64,000 nucleotides of DNA from Oxytricha trifallax (Eukaryota; Ciliophora; Spirotrichea; Sporadotrichida; Oxytrichidae): NCBI GenBank assembly GCA_000711775.1, contig ARYC01000832.1:1-64000 (forward strand), given 5' to 3'. Shown here piece after piece: positions 26,546 to 37,787 of the stretch. The position numbers and the translations under genes were made by a program. The number at the start of each line of letters is the position of its first letter. Positions within the stretch are counted from its first letter, which is position 1. The notes under the pieces are model-generated. The model was not told the origin of the DNA. It ran no database searches and saw nothing but the letters and a program-made list of their open reading frames with translations.

Positions 26546-26805
26546 TTGTTTAATTGATTTAAATTTAAAATTTAATCGAGAATTAAATTAAAAAGCTAAT
26601 TTGAATTAATTTTAAGCTTAAACTATAGTAATATAAAATGCTTTAAGAGTAATCTGTAAAAAAGCTATCCAAAGTAATTCAAATATGTTTATTTAAAATA
26701 ATTCTATAGAGTTTATTCAAGGGTTTAGCCTCTCATTTCTATAATGAGTTCAAAAGTAAACTAGAATTGTAAGAAATTTTGTTCGTTAATAAGCCCCTCT
26801 TTATT
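26546..26805. other. Spacer inside scrambled locus B
   Basis: AT-rich, between the inverted C-terminal block and the MIR block. No reading frame recognised. Confidence 0.5.
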
Positions 26806-28304
26806 AGATACTTAGAGGTAGAAAATTAAAATACAACAACTCAGTTACAGACAACTTAGATCAAAGGAATGGGAAATATGGCTTCCTCAGGGATCATAAC
26901 TGGAACAGGGAATAGGTCAAATTAGCTATAGTCATATGATAGTAGGAGAGGGGACCTGCCACCTAAAGCTACAAGGCCTGGGTAATAAAGCGTTGTTGGT
27001 ATCAGAAATAATAGAGAAGACACTCAGTAAGATAGTAAGTGGTCAATTATAATAGATTTTTGAGATTCAAATTAAAATAGGCCTTAAAATGATAATAAAG
27101 AGTATTCATCATTATTTTTAGTGAGGATTGATGATTCAAGATACTATAATATCCAGGGTGGCAATAATTTCTCAAGAGATGAGAGTCCAATGACCAAGAA
27201 TTATAGAGCAAATTAATAAAATTCAATCTAGGAAGAGAGTGGCTAACTTGGCTCTCAGTATAGAAGGGGAGGAGGTGTGACATCTCACAGCATCTTGAGA
27301 AAGTCAAACATAAACGAATATTCGGTAGATAACAATCAAAGTATGGGAGGAGCAGGATCTCGAATGAAACATACAACCGCGTAATCAGGCACGATAATAT
27401 AGTAAAATAATAAAAATGTCTCAAGAATCACATCTCAAGACTAAACTAGAATGAATGAAAGAGACCGAAAAGGCTTTTTGAGAGTTGGAGATATCATTTC
27501 TATATAGTATAATGAGAAAGTCTATGATGGAGACACAAAATCGAAGAAAAAATAAGATGGGGAAGTTTAGAACATTAATCTTGCAAAGATTACTGACAAA
27601 CCAAAGATGATATATAAAGGAGTAATAAACAGTAAGTTTAATTATTGGTTAATTTTGATTATATAAATAAGATTTATATACATAAAATTTTATACTTACT
27701 TTGAAAATCGAAGCAGATGACTATGATACTCTATTTAGAATTAGAAGGCAATCATTCTCTCCATTTTAAAGTGCTAATTATGAAGAGCTGAAATCAGGTG
27801 AAAATATTGTAATTGAAAATTTCTTCCAAAAATACATCCAAATCTATTAAGATTTCAATGATGATGAAATGGAGAAATTCTAGTATAAAGTCAAATCATT
27901 ATATCACAAATACTCTCAAGAGAGTACTGAGAGTTAAATACCCACTGTTTGTGGATTCTTTTCAAAGGATGATGTATCCAAAATGATATTTGAAATTTAA
28001 GAAGTTCCAAAATTAAAAGCTATGATTGCTTATTAGGCTTATAATTTTTTTGAAAGCTTTAAGGACTTTTATGGCTTTCTAAATTATTGGGCAGTCTTAC
28101 CATGCGATGAAGATGAGGATGCTTTTGAGAAGTTTAAGTATGACCCCTAAAATGCTGTACTGAGTGAATATCAGCTCATGTAAAATGTTGAAGATTTTCT
28201 GACTTGTTTGCTCTATTTGGATAGATTGCTTCATAAAGCCATTGATGAAAATAAGCAAAGTTATATACAAACTTAAAACTTCCTATCTGAACAAGGCATC
28301 TTAA
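26806..28304 (+). CDS. IP3-receptor-like channel B: MIR end and first RIH part
   Basis: Starts at AGATA (26806-26810), also found at the end of the N-terminal block (33738-33742); joining gives GTGRY-LEVENQ in frame. It encodes a Gln/Gly/Ser-rich linker, then GFLRVGDIISIQYNEKVYDG (27472-27530), a probable intron (about 27633-27700), ADDYDTLFRIRRQSFSP (27713-27765; compare EAFAIVPVSPAEV of IP3 receptors), KYIQIYQDFNDDEM and a helical stretch ending SYIQTQNFLSEQGIL at the 15-bp pointer (28290-28304). The linker is larger than in the vertebrate proteins. The block corresponds to locus A 5487-7901. Confidence 0.75.
28290..28304 (+). repeat. Pointer AACAAGGCATCTTAA (partner 34485-34499, inverted)
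   Basis: Fifteen identical bases; joining gives FLSEQGIL-SILVKLLELIYYK in frame. Confidence 0.92.
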
Positions 28305-28337
28305 ATTTTCATTATTTAGCTAAAATTTCATTTTTCT
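28305..28337. other. 33-bp spacer replaced by the inverted MDS in locus B
   Basis: Lies between the 15-bp and 18-bp pointers whose partners flank 33846-34499. It is the counterpart of the 38-bp spacer at 7902-7939 in locus A. Confidence 0.75.
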
Positions 28338-28355
28338 ATAAAAATGGACGATAAT
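28338..28355 (+). repeat. Pointer ATAAAAATGGACGATAAT (partner 33846-33863, inverted)
   Basis: Eighteen identical bases; joining gives MRKIKMDDN-DAELIAREYLD in frame. Confidence 0.93.
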
Positions 28356-31300
28356 GATGCAGAACTGATTGCTAGAGAATATCTTGATCCATTAGCTGAA
28401 AAAATCATGAAGTCAATATTTCTTTTGCAATTTTTAATCATTATTTAGCAATAAAATTTAGATATTTAAGTAAAACACTTCAGCTTATGCCTTTTCCTTA
28501 TATATTAAATAAGCTTCGATTTAGCAGAAATCACTTAAAAATGGGAATTCACAATGCCCTACATCGATTATATCTGCACAGTTCTAGATTTATATACTCG
28601 AATGTGCATGGGAAGAAATGTAGAAGCTGTTAAAAAAGTGAGAGAATTAGGTCTATCTCCTGACTTAATATTGAATGGGATGACAAGTAAGGTTATTCAT
28701 GAAAGATTCAAGGCTGCTTTTGTGAACATAGCCAGAGTTTTATATGTGGACTGTGATCCATTTCCCTCTTTAAATCATAGCAAAAATCGTTGTTATTTGT
28801 AAGATTAAACTAATATTTTTATTCAAATTTTTAGTTGGGATGTTGTTGGCAAAGCTCATGCACATAAGACTATGTATGGATGGGAGAAGTAAAAATATGA
28901 AAATGTTCATTAAAATAAGATAATTTCAAACGCTCAAGAATAGATAAGAGAAACAGCTGAGAAAATTAGATATTTTGTAAACCAATTTTTTCAGACTGGA
29001 CCTTCAGATATTATTGAGTTCTTGTATTCTTATGCAACAAAAACATATACCAAGGGTGATATTGACCCAAAACTCAAGCTTTTCATCAACAATAAACTTT
29101 AACTTATGAATTTTTCAATTATTTTGATGATCACATGTTTGTTGAAATAGCTACTTCTCTTATTGAATGTGAACATGTTGATTCAAGGTTTATTTATAGA
29201 ATGATTAAAACAGCCTCTCTACTCTTTTTAAGTTATAACATAGTTGATGTTCCTGAAGAAGGAGAGTCTAGTTGGATTGTTTGGAAAAAATATAATTATA
29301 ATTTCATATATAAATTTTTTATAATTGGATTGTGAGATTTATGAAGGTATCTAAGCAGCACAGAGCATGCACCAATAAGATTGAGCTATTGGAATAAAAA
29401 GTTCTTAAATTACTGCAGACTGTTTGCAAATACAGATTAGGTTTCTAAGTCATGGTATTCTTGAAGTTGTTTAAGAAATCTTAAGAAGATAATGATTTGC
29501 CAAATATTTTCATAGATCAAACAGATATTGATTAAAAGTTTAACATTATATTCTCCTTGTATCAGTTTAGTGTTCAGTTTTTAATGTAAAAAAAAATTAG
29601 AATATCTTATGCATTGTTTTGTATATTGACAAGAATGCAACCTCCAAAATGCTAGAAGAATTAAAATTCCTTTTCAGAGAAACAAAGGTCAACAAAAACA
29701 ATGCAAAAAATATGACACTATTAGATATTGAGGATATTTAGCTTTCAGATATTGCAGAAGAAGTTCAAGACGATCCTACTATGAAAAATTTGAAAAAGAA
29801 ATAAATGACAATGCTTCCAGACAATGACTTAACAGAAGAAGAGAGAGAAAAACTAGAGGCTAAGAAAAAGAAACGATTAAAGAATAAGAAATATGCACTT
29901 TATGAATTCTTGATCTATCTCACATTGAGTAAAAATTAAAGTAATCAATTAATTAAAAGAGAAGCAGTTGACCTATTGGTTGAGAATTTTAAATAAAGGC
30001 ACAATCTTTTATAGGAACTTATCAAAGTTGAGTTGCTTATTTCATTCTAGGACAAGTAGGAGTACCAAGATTTTAAATTTTAAACCTTCAGACTTTCAGA
30101 GCATATCGATTAATTGTCACATGACGATCTGTATTACCTACTATACATGAATATTGATAAGGAAAAATACAAAAAGTGCGTTTCAGACGTCATTAATATT
30201 TTAAGAGGTTTAAGCTAAAGTTTAAAAGGTAACTAGCAAAGATTGTTCAAAAAGTAAAACATGCTTAGGCATTTAGACGTGTAATAAGATTTGCTTGGTA
30301 AACTTATGAAAAATCTTTATTTTAAACCTGTTGATCATTTTGAGCTGTATAATGAAATATCAAACTTCTTGTTTATGTACTCTTATTAAAATCCTAATAA
30401 CTAGAAAACATTACTAGGGCATCTTAATTTCTTATGCGACTTGCTCGATAAAAATATACCAAACACTAAATTGATTTCATAAGTGATTTCACATCATAAA
30501 AGAGCATAAGAAGGATCTTTATTTTTGGAGTTTTTGCTATAGAAATTAGTGAGATAAAATTTCTTTAAATCCTACATCTTAAAATTATTAGTAATTATGA
30601 CTCAAGACAGTCCTTCAAACTAAGTAGTTATTCTTAAAAGACTCATTAAAAAGAAAAGATTTAGAAAGAGACTTTATATGGATTCACTTAATAATGGAAA
30701 GAAAGTTGAATTAGTTTCAAATTTTAAGAAGAAAATACATTTATTCTAATAGAGAAATGCTTTGAAAAACGATGTTGATTGGGAAAGAATAAACTTGCAT
30801 TTATCTACTATTGATTTGTTGGCTGCTTGTTCTAGGAATTCTTTGTATGGTATATTATAAGCCAGAAAACTTATCGAAGTTGAAGCTTTATTTGATAGCA
30901 TTTTGCACGAAAGTGTTCCATATCTCTTCAAAAAGCATTACTTCAGGCTTTTGTTTGAAATTTACATTAACGATGTAGCTGATGTGTCAAACATGGATCT
31001 TAATTCTTAAAAGTTTGTTTAAGTCCTCATGTTTGTCGTATTAGATGACTTAAAATAGTATCCCTATTTCTATACAGGACTCGTAACTAAACTTATGGCA
31101 GATGCCAAACGTGATAATGAAAATGAGAAGAATAGAGAAAGCAAACTTTAGTCGTTAGAGAAAATGTCAAAAATATAGGTATAACGAATGTCTTAAGAGA
31201 GAACCGCTCTTGAAATTGAAAATTATAAAGAGTTAAAATAAAATGTTAGGCTTATAACTAATTAAGTACCCCTTAATAAATGATTCTGATTTCTAAGAGT

Positions 31301-32560
31301 ACTGGAAATACTTATCTTAATTTTAGAAATCTTTGAACTAAGCTGATTAATTATAATATGATTTCTATAGAAACATAAGAAAGATCAAGTTTAAAATGAA
31401 CCAAGAGATAGTTGATATTTCAGTTTTTAAATATTCCTAAATTGAAATATTAAGTTTTATGCAGTAGAAGTTTCATTTGCTGAAATTGATAAAGCTATTT
31501 CATTTTTTGTAGATTTCTCAAGAGAATAGTAGTAAGAAAGAAAAATTATGCAAGTTGAGATAGGGCAAGAAGGCCATATACATTCGAGAAACGCTCCGAA
31601 TCCAGACTCTGATTTAACATTCAATTTCAGAGACTTTGAAATCTTACTAAAAAAGATTCTCTAAAAAGCAGGATATAAGCCACCTCATTAAACTTTTAAT
31701 TATAAGAGATTAAATTTCATTATCAACTGATATTTTCAATATAAACTATTGAATTTGTTTGTTAATAAGTTTTAAGGGAAGTAAATTTTGAAAATTTACT
31801 CAACTTTTTAAGTTTAAATGATTATTATTTAGGTTTAGAAAAGAGACAGATAAGTAGAAGAATAGCTGTTATTCAAGATGACAGAGGAAGAACTATCACA
31901 AGCTTGCAATAATGACATGAAACTTTACTCAAAATCATTTTTTGATTTTTGCATGAAATATGTCCACTAAGATGAGCTTAAGGATCTTATACTTAAAATT
32001 AGTAAAATTGTAAGTTAGAATACAATATTTTAAACTTTAATTCTTATACATGATTTTATAGTTCAACAAAGCCTTTGAAAAGAATCTAAAAAATTCAAAA
32101 AAATTAATAAATGATAGAGGGATTCTAAAATGGTCAACAAAACTTATTTTTGATTAGAATTTTAAAGATGATATTGGAATAATACACTCCTTAGAACTTT
32201 GATGAGGAAAATTCAATTCTCATTTTATGAAAGTTAATGCAGCAAAGTTTGTGAGTTAATTCTTAAAAATATCTCTAAGACAGAAAAACATTCTTTTTAT
32301 ATCATTCAAGTATTATAATAAGTCTGATGGCGTTATATAAGATGAACTGCTTAAATTGCTCAAAGGAAGTCAATAGCACTATAATTTTAAGTTTATAAAT
32401 CATCAGACTGGCAAAGCAAAGCATTCAGTAGCAATACACATTCATGAGATACATCATGTTTTTTATATTCAATACTGTTTTCAAAAACTTTGCAGTCTTT
32501 GAAAATGATTTGAAGTTAATTCAATCTTTTCTTAGCTACTATAAGTACCTCCTTTTCTGT
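28338..32560 (+). CDS. IP3-receptor-like channel B: RIH and armadillo-like region
   Basis: Largely continuous coding with few inserts. Landmarks: 28530-28800 (LDLYTRMCMGRNVEAV, ARVLYVDCDP; compare LFARMCLDRQYLAI and HMHVDRDP of IP3 receptors), 29385-29520 (VLKLLQTVCKYRLGFQ), 29800-29900 (Lys-rich), 29905-30060 (YALYEFLIYLTL...VKQRHNLLQELIKVELLISF, matching FLRVLLHLT...EVLQAFKQVQLLVTS), 30240-30560, 30775-30990 (STIDLLAACSRNSLYG, matching LVELLAVCTEGKNVYT; YFRLLFEIYINDVADV, matching IAYINFLNHCYVDTEV), 31110-31260 and 31500-32560. A GT-AG intron is at about 32010-32061 (GTAAGTTAG...TTATAG), shared with locus A. The match to IP3 receptors over more than 1000 residues in order makes the family call firm. 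Confidence 0.8.
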
Positions 32561-32639
32561 ATCCTCATCAAAGTTTAAATCGATTTAATTAAATTCAATT
32601 TATTTAATAATGAGTTTTAAGATTTCCTTCTCATTTTTA

Positions 32640-33742
32640 ATAAAATTTTGATTATAGGCAACGGAGTAACAAATAAAAGTTTTAATGTGATCCCTAAACA
32701 AATTTATCTTCCTTTTAATGGTAGTTCTTAATTCTAAAGATGCTTGTTTAGAATTGAACTTGCTTAAGAATGCAAATATAGTATCATTCATTAATAGTTG
32801 GAAGTTGAGTTAGTCATATAAATATGAATTCTATATTGAAATTATATAAGCTATATGGTTGATATTTTATTCAAATTCATTTTAAGCTCATACTCGTTGT
32901 TCCTATTCTCTTCAATCAAATTTAAATAAAATTTATCTCTATAATGTTAATAATTCATACTTCACTCTTGTACCTTCATAGAAAATTAAGTAAGATAACA
33001 ATTCACTCATTTATATTATAATTTAGGTTCAATGGACAGTCAATTTCATATCAGGACACTTTCTACATTCAAAACTATATAATAAATATAGTAAAGCAGC
33101 CAAGGTTTTACGTCCATGTCAACAGTCTAGAAATTGAAATTTTGAATTATCTAGAAACAATAAAATAGAGACTATACTATCATTATCTATTCCTTAGGTA
33201 GAATAATATAGAATAACTAATGGATCATAACTACTTGTTTTAAGACAAAACTTGTCTCTAATCTGGGGACCCTATCCGCCTTTTTCACAAAGAAGTAAAT
33301 GGCTATTTGACAGTGAACCCTAAAGAAGTTGAGATTATGCTGCCATAGTACCCAGATTTCCTTTAAAGATAAATAAAACAGTTAAATTAAGCTGGAGCTA
33401 ATAGAAACGACTAACTCTAGTAGTATTATGTTATATATTTAATTTTATAGTTTCAAATATATCATTTAGACTAAGTCTTATAATAGAAGGATGAAGATAA
33501 TGATATAAATCAAGTTTAATAAGAGGATGAGAAAAAACTACTGAAAACAAAGATTTATATAGAAAGAGACCCTGATTGTTTATTTGAGACAGACAGTTAT
33601 TGGGAGATTTAAAAAGTAAAGCCTTTCAAGGGTGGATCAAGTAAGATTAGAAAAACTTTAATTTATAACTTTATTCTAATTTTTACTATATAGTTTTATG
33701 GGATGACATCTACAGGATTAGACATATTGGAACGGGGAGATA
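32640..33742 (+). CDS. IP3-receptor-like channel B: N-terminal trefoil and MIR start
   Basis: Blocks at about 32661-32822 (GNGVTNKSFNVIPKQ...CLFRIELAQECKYS), 33030-33180 (NGQSISYQDTFYIQN...RFYVHVNSLE), 33235-33410 (SGDPIRLFHKEVNGYLT) and 33475-33630 (YWEIQKVKPFKGGSS). A GT-AG intron (about 33640-33692) is followed by VLWDDIYRIRHIGTGRYL. The order and motifs match the N-terminal ligand-binding region of IP3 receptors, although in the DNA it follows the armadillo region. It corresponds to locus A 17040-18179, intron included. The start codon is uncertain; an ATG at about 32613 opens only a short frame. Confidence 0.75.
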
Positions 33743-33845
33743 TTTATGTGTCTCACCAGAGAAATTAGAACTTACTTTGAAGATTTATTATAATTTATTA
33801 TTGCTTTGATTATGCAGAAATAAGAGATTGCTATTTTTTCGTTTT

Positions 33846-34499
33846 ATTATCGTCCATTTTTATCTTTCTCATGCCCTTGTTTTTAGCACTCAAGAATGGT
33901 TGCTCTCTTATATATAAAAATGGGGGGGGGGAAGTTTCCTGTCAAGTAAATTTTTTTATATATAATTTTTATTAGTTAAATATAAATATTTTAATCAATA
34001 ATTTTTGACTCATTAAATGGCTAAAGGATAATTTAATTATTTTTAAAGATATTATTTGATAAATTACAATTATTTTCTAATGTCTTAATTAGAGATATAG
34101 AACCATATTTTTATTATAATTCTTACTAAAAATTTGGAAAAATTAATGTAAAATAAAATAAAGTATTAATGAAAATATTGTTCCACATAAAGTCGATCTT
34201 GTAATACTTCATGATTGATATGTTAAATTGTTGAATTACAAATATGTTAAAATCAAAGGAAGATGTTTATTGTTGTCAAAAATAATAATTCCATAAAGAA
34301 AAAATAAATTAAAAAAAATAAAAAATTTCTTGGCAGGAAACTTCCCTAAAAATTCTTTTTTATCATAAACCTTGACAGGAAACTTCCCCCCCCCCCATAA
34401 AAATTATTAAAAACTAATTTATTAATCTTTCCTCGAAAGGGACTGTTTTATAGTAAATTAACTCAAGAAGTTTGACAAGAATACTTAAGATGCCTTGTT
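33846..34499 (-). CDS. IP3-receptor-like channel B: inverted RIH MDS, split by an IES
   Basis: Minus-strand coding: pointer at 34485-34499, then SILVKLLELIYYKTVPFEE down to 34426, a 516-bp IES, then REQPFLSAKNKGMRKIKMDDN to the pointer at 33846-33863. The parts belong between 28304 and 28338, giving FLSEQGILSILVKL...MDDNDAELIAREYL. The inner IES is flanked by TCTT (33906-33909 and 34426-34429); removal restores VPFEE-REQPF, aligned with VSPIQREKPF in the uninterrupted copy of locus A. Confidence 0.9.
33910..34425. other. IES made of a MITE-like element
   Basis: Interrupts the inverted RIH piece only in locus B; the homologous 160-bp piece in A is uninterrupted. Most of it is the element at 33921-34397. 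Confidence 0.8.
33921..34397. mobile_element. MITE-like element with poly-G tips and probable TSD
   Basis: 477 bp with inverted ends: TGGGGGGGGGGAAGTTTCCT continuing GTCAAG at 33921-33946, and the complement (11 C) at 34371-34397. It is flanked on both sides by TAAAAA (33915-33920 and 34398-34403), a probable target-site duplication. A partial extra copy of the terminal motif (TTGGCAGGAAACTTCCC) lies at 34330-34346, close to the right end. No reading frame inside. Confidence 0.85.
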
Positions 34500-34745
34500 A
34501 ATTATATTTTATATTTCACATTTAGTTATTTGTCTATTTTACAAATCTAGTTGTTTGGGATCTTAATACTATCTAATCTTCGTAAGCTGAGTCGTCATCC
34601 ACCAGCTCTCCATATTAATTTACAATTTTTCCACCTGTACTCTTTTCTGCATCTATGCCTTATTCCAGCATAGCTTGCTATTTTTTCTATTTTGGGTCTT
34701 CCTTTTCTGGGAACATTTTCTTTGAAGGTTCTAAGAAACAAGAAA
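34500..34745 (-). CDS. Probable further inverted block of channel B
   Basis: Minus-strand frame with FPEKEDPKQKKQQAMLEQG, TGGKIVNQYGELVDDD and IVLRSQTTRFVKQTN, all coding-like with TAA/TAG as Gln. By position it may correspond to the variable linker of IP3 receptors after the second armadillo domain, but pointers were not found. It touches the inverted RIH piece. Confidence 0.5.
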
Positions 34746-34839
34746 TTTAAATTTATCACCCTCTTTAAATTAACTCTTTAAATAATTACCAAATTCTAGC
34801 ATTAATATCGTTGTATTTTTATTAAGACTCTATATTTCT

Positions 34840-36945
34840 TTTGCTGAGATTTAACGAATTAAACGCTAACATTATGACTCGTTATGATGGAATAATTTAC
34901 AACATGCTTCAACGTTATGATGTCAAGATTGTGTCTAAAATATTCAAGGAGACTTTCAAGAGAGCGACATATATTCATAATGATCGATCAGCTGCAATTA
35001 TGAATGAAGAAGGGCTTAATTTGAGAGTGATTTCTTAAATGCAGGATACTGCAGTAGGAAATCATTTCAATTAGACTTTTGGTAATTAAATCAACAAATG
35101 GGTATAAAAAATAACAAGGAATTTAGCATTTATTGTACCGTCTTTAATTCATATTCAATTAAATCACATATTTTTAAATAATGGGCAGAAATGATAGAGA
35201 CAGTCTCATACATGGATGAAAGAGATTAAAACATAAACAAGCAAATTCTTTACTTGAAAGTAATTGGTTTAATGTGCTGTGATGTGACTGGAAAAGCGCT
35301 CTATCATTATTGTAGGAATACATTCGATTTTCGAAAATGAATTTAAATTAAATTAATTAAATATTAAAATTATGCCAGTTATCAAATACAAAGTGACTCA
35401 AAATTAAAATCTAAGTCGATTCTACGGTAGATCCCGCAATTATAGCTGGACTTTGCAATTGCCAATATTCCTGAATCGTCTCTGGAATTGATAAATTTTG
35501 ATTTTGAGCTAACTAACAAAAACAGTAAAAGGGATTTTTCTCTCTTGGGAGAAGAGAAAAAAAAATTTATAGCAATAACAACCACCGTCTTATTTTTAAA
35601 GTGCTATCCAGAGAGTATTGTCAGGGTTTGGATAAATTTTCTAAAAACATAACTGAAGGTAATTAAATATTTAATTAATTTTAATTTCAATTCATTTTCC
35701 AAAATCGAATGTTTTCGTACAATATTAAATGCAAGCTGTCTTCAACTTAATATCAAATGAACAAAATGTCCCCATTAGATTCAGCATTCAAAAGAAAGAT
35801 GTAGACAGGATATATGTTTCATTCATTAAGAAAAATAAGGGTAAGTCCTTGATAATTTTTACATTTGTATTCAGTGCTACAATTTAATAATTTATAGAAA
35901 ATACTGAGATATTCTTTTTAAAGAACCCTAATTTAAGAGAGATATTTCATATAACTTCAATTTATTATATCAGCTTATGCCAAGGACTTTGAGATAAGCT
36001 TTGAAATTAACATAAGTATTACTTTTCTAAATTAATTCTATCATTAAATTATAAAGAGTCGAAGCAACGTGCTTCAGGTTTAAGAACAAATCAGAGTAAA
36101 CCATACCCCTTAATGATGTAATGTAAATTTGCTATATTTTTTTATTATTTAAAGCTGATGGATTGCTTCACTTTATAAGAGATTTCTATACCATTTATTT
36201 ATTGGAATATATTTCTTTTAATTAACTTAGTTGATATTACAGCAAGAATAAAAGACGTACTGATTAATATGAGTGATGACCTGCACAGCATCTATGAAAA
36301 AACCAAGGAAAATTTGATAGACATAGATCAAATCATATTTCATATTAATGAAGCGATTGCGAGCATTCCATCTTCCAAGAAACCTAAACAAGGCATTATA
36401 GATAATCAAGAAGAAAACTAAGAGGAAAATAAAATAATTATTATAAGTGAATTCTAATATAATTAGCATACAGTAAAATTAATTTTATAAGTTAACCTGA
36501 TTAAACCATTTGAATAACAAATTATAATATTTAGAATATATTAATTAAAGAGGATGATGAAGCCTAAATGCTTTCAGATGAGAGCAACATGGTCCAAGAC
36601 TTGGATGACTCTAAGATGCTAGACATCAGAATGGCCTCTGACAAAATCCTGAGAATTGTGCGAGATCACATAATCAGTAAAAACTGTTAAATTAAGGAGG
36701 CATTTGACATTGAAAGTATATCGAATGATGAGTACATTTCCAAGTTTTAATTGAAGAAGAAACTTAAGGACATTGCTGGAATGGAAGCATCATTTGCTGT
36801 ATAATATAGAAATGTTTTTATTCAATCACAAATTATGAATAAACCCTTACACTATGCAACAGAAAGTACAAAATAATATAAAAAGAATCAAACTGAGACA
36901 ATCAAAGAATATGTGGAAAACATGATAGAGGGATTAAAATAAAAT
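34840..36945 (+). CDS. IP3-receptor-like channel B: region before the channel
   Basis: Blocks: 34841-35100 (FNELNANIMTRYDGIIYNML, VKIVSKIFKETFKRATYIHN), 35178-35340 (WAEMIETVSYMDERDQNIN, YLKVIGLMCCDVTG), 35390-35650 (ANIPESSLELINFDFELTN, LGEEKKKFIAITTTVLFLK), 35725-35845, 36240-36460 (RIKDVLINMSDDLHSIYEK) and 36548-36945 (ASDKILRIVRDHIISKN...TETIKEYVENMIEG). It matches locus A 18990-22118 block for block. In protein order it precedes the minus-strand C-terminal part (22327-26545); a short shared GAG or TAGA near 36930 and 26530 could be the pointer. Confidence 0.6.
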
Positions 36946-37061
36946 TAAATTGTTAAATTTAAATTAAATATATTTAAGAAAATTAATTTTAAATATTAGA
37001 AGGAAATATTAATTCATTCACTTTGAATTCTTGAATATTAAGAAATAAATTTATTATAGTA

Positions 37062-37560
37062 TCATATTTTATTAATTTCATTTACTATGCTTACTTTAGG
37101 TTTGACTTCCTTAAACCTGCTATCATTGTCTAAATTTTTCATTATTTTATTTGAATAATTATTATTTCCTGTACTTGGACTGCCATTTATTTTTATCTTT
37201 GGTTTAGCAATTGAGGAATTATTTACAGATCTGCAAATTTATAATTTTAATTTTTATTGTTTGTACAAAATATTTCCCCATTATTATTATAAAATTAAAC
37301 TTAGGTTTTAATAATTATATTTAGATCTATTTATTAATAAATATTTTGATATCTATTAATAAAATAGACAAAACTATAAATAAATACAGATCTAACTTGG
37401 TTGATGATAATTGGACTATTTTAAATGATGTTAATGTTATAGTTTTATTTGCTATTCAAATCTATGTGGCTGTTCCTGTTGCTTAAATTGCTTTAAATTA
37501 AGCTGTTGTTGTTTATACCTTAAATACCTAGACTTTGATAGTGATTAACTCCATTATTGC
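37062..37560 (-). CDS. Asn-rich protein, 3' part, with a pointer-flanked IES
   Basis: Minus-strand frame with YQSLGIQGINNNSLIQSN...IIINQVRSV, an IES, and then NNSSIAKPKIKINGSPSTGN...KVSIVNEINKI ending in TGA at 37062-37064. The IES is bounded by nine identical bases (AGATCTGTA in coding sense, at 37384-37392 and 37224-37232); removing 160 bp restores the frame. The 5' end is not found; it may continue beyond the foldback to the right or be a separate small gene. No family recognised. Confidence 0.5.
37224..37392 (-). other. IES with 9-bp pointer AGATCTGTA
   Basis: Direct repeats at 37224-37232 and 37384-37392 (TACAGATCT on the plus strand); the AT-rich interior has no coding sense; precise excision keeps frame. 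Confidence 0.75.
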
Positions 37561-37787
37561 AGAAATATTAACAAATAATTTATTATAAATTACTATCAAA
37601 TTAAAGTAGGGATTTAAATATAAAGAATATAAACTTAAGTTTGATAACTTAATAAAATAATAAGTTTAATAGCAAAAATATGTTTAAGTTCTATTTATAG
37701 AATATTGCCAATATTTGCATTGAGATAGTGCTATATTAAATCTTTTTAATTGAGATTAATCTTATTTTTAAGTGAGCTTTTGTATAT

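Noticed and set aside
27440..27765. Start of a third IP3-receptor gene (FLRVGD resembles the FLHIGD N terminus)
   Set aside because: The following blocks continue into the late MIR and RIH region, and the true N-terminal trefoil (CLFRI, SYQDTFYIQN) lies at 32660-33742.
33922..33931. Poly-G tract as telomere or assembly artefact
   Set aside because: It lacks the G4T4 pattern, has a matching poly-C at the other end of an inverted repeat, and the ends are bounded by TAAAAA on both sides, which fits a mobile element.
985..36945. Loci A and B as decayed gene fragments
   Set aside because: Blocks remain open with TGA-only stopping, pointers restore frame, and both copies keep the same set of blocks. 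Scrambling explains them better.
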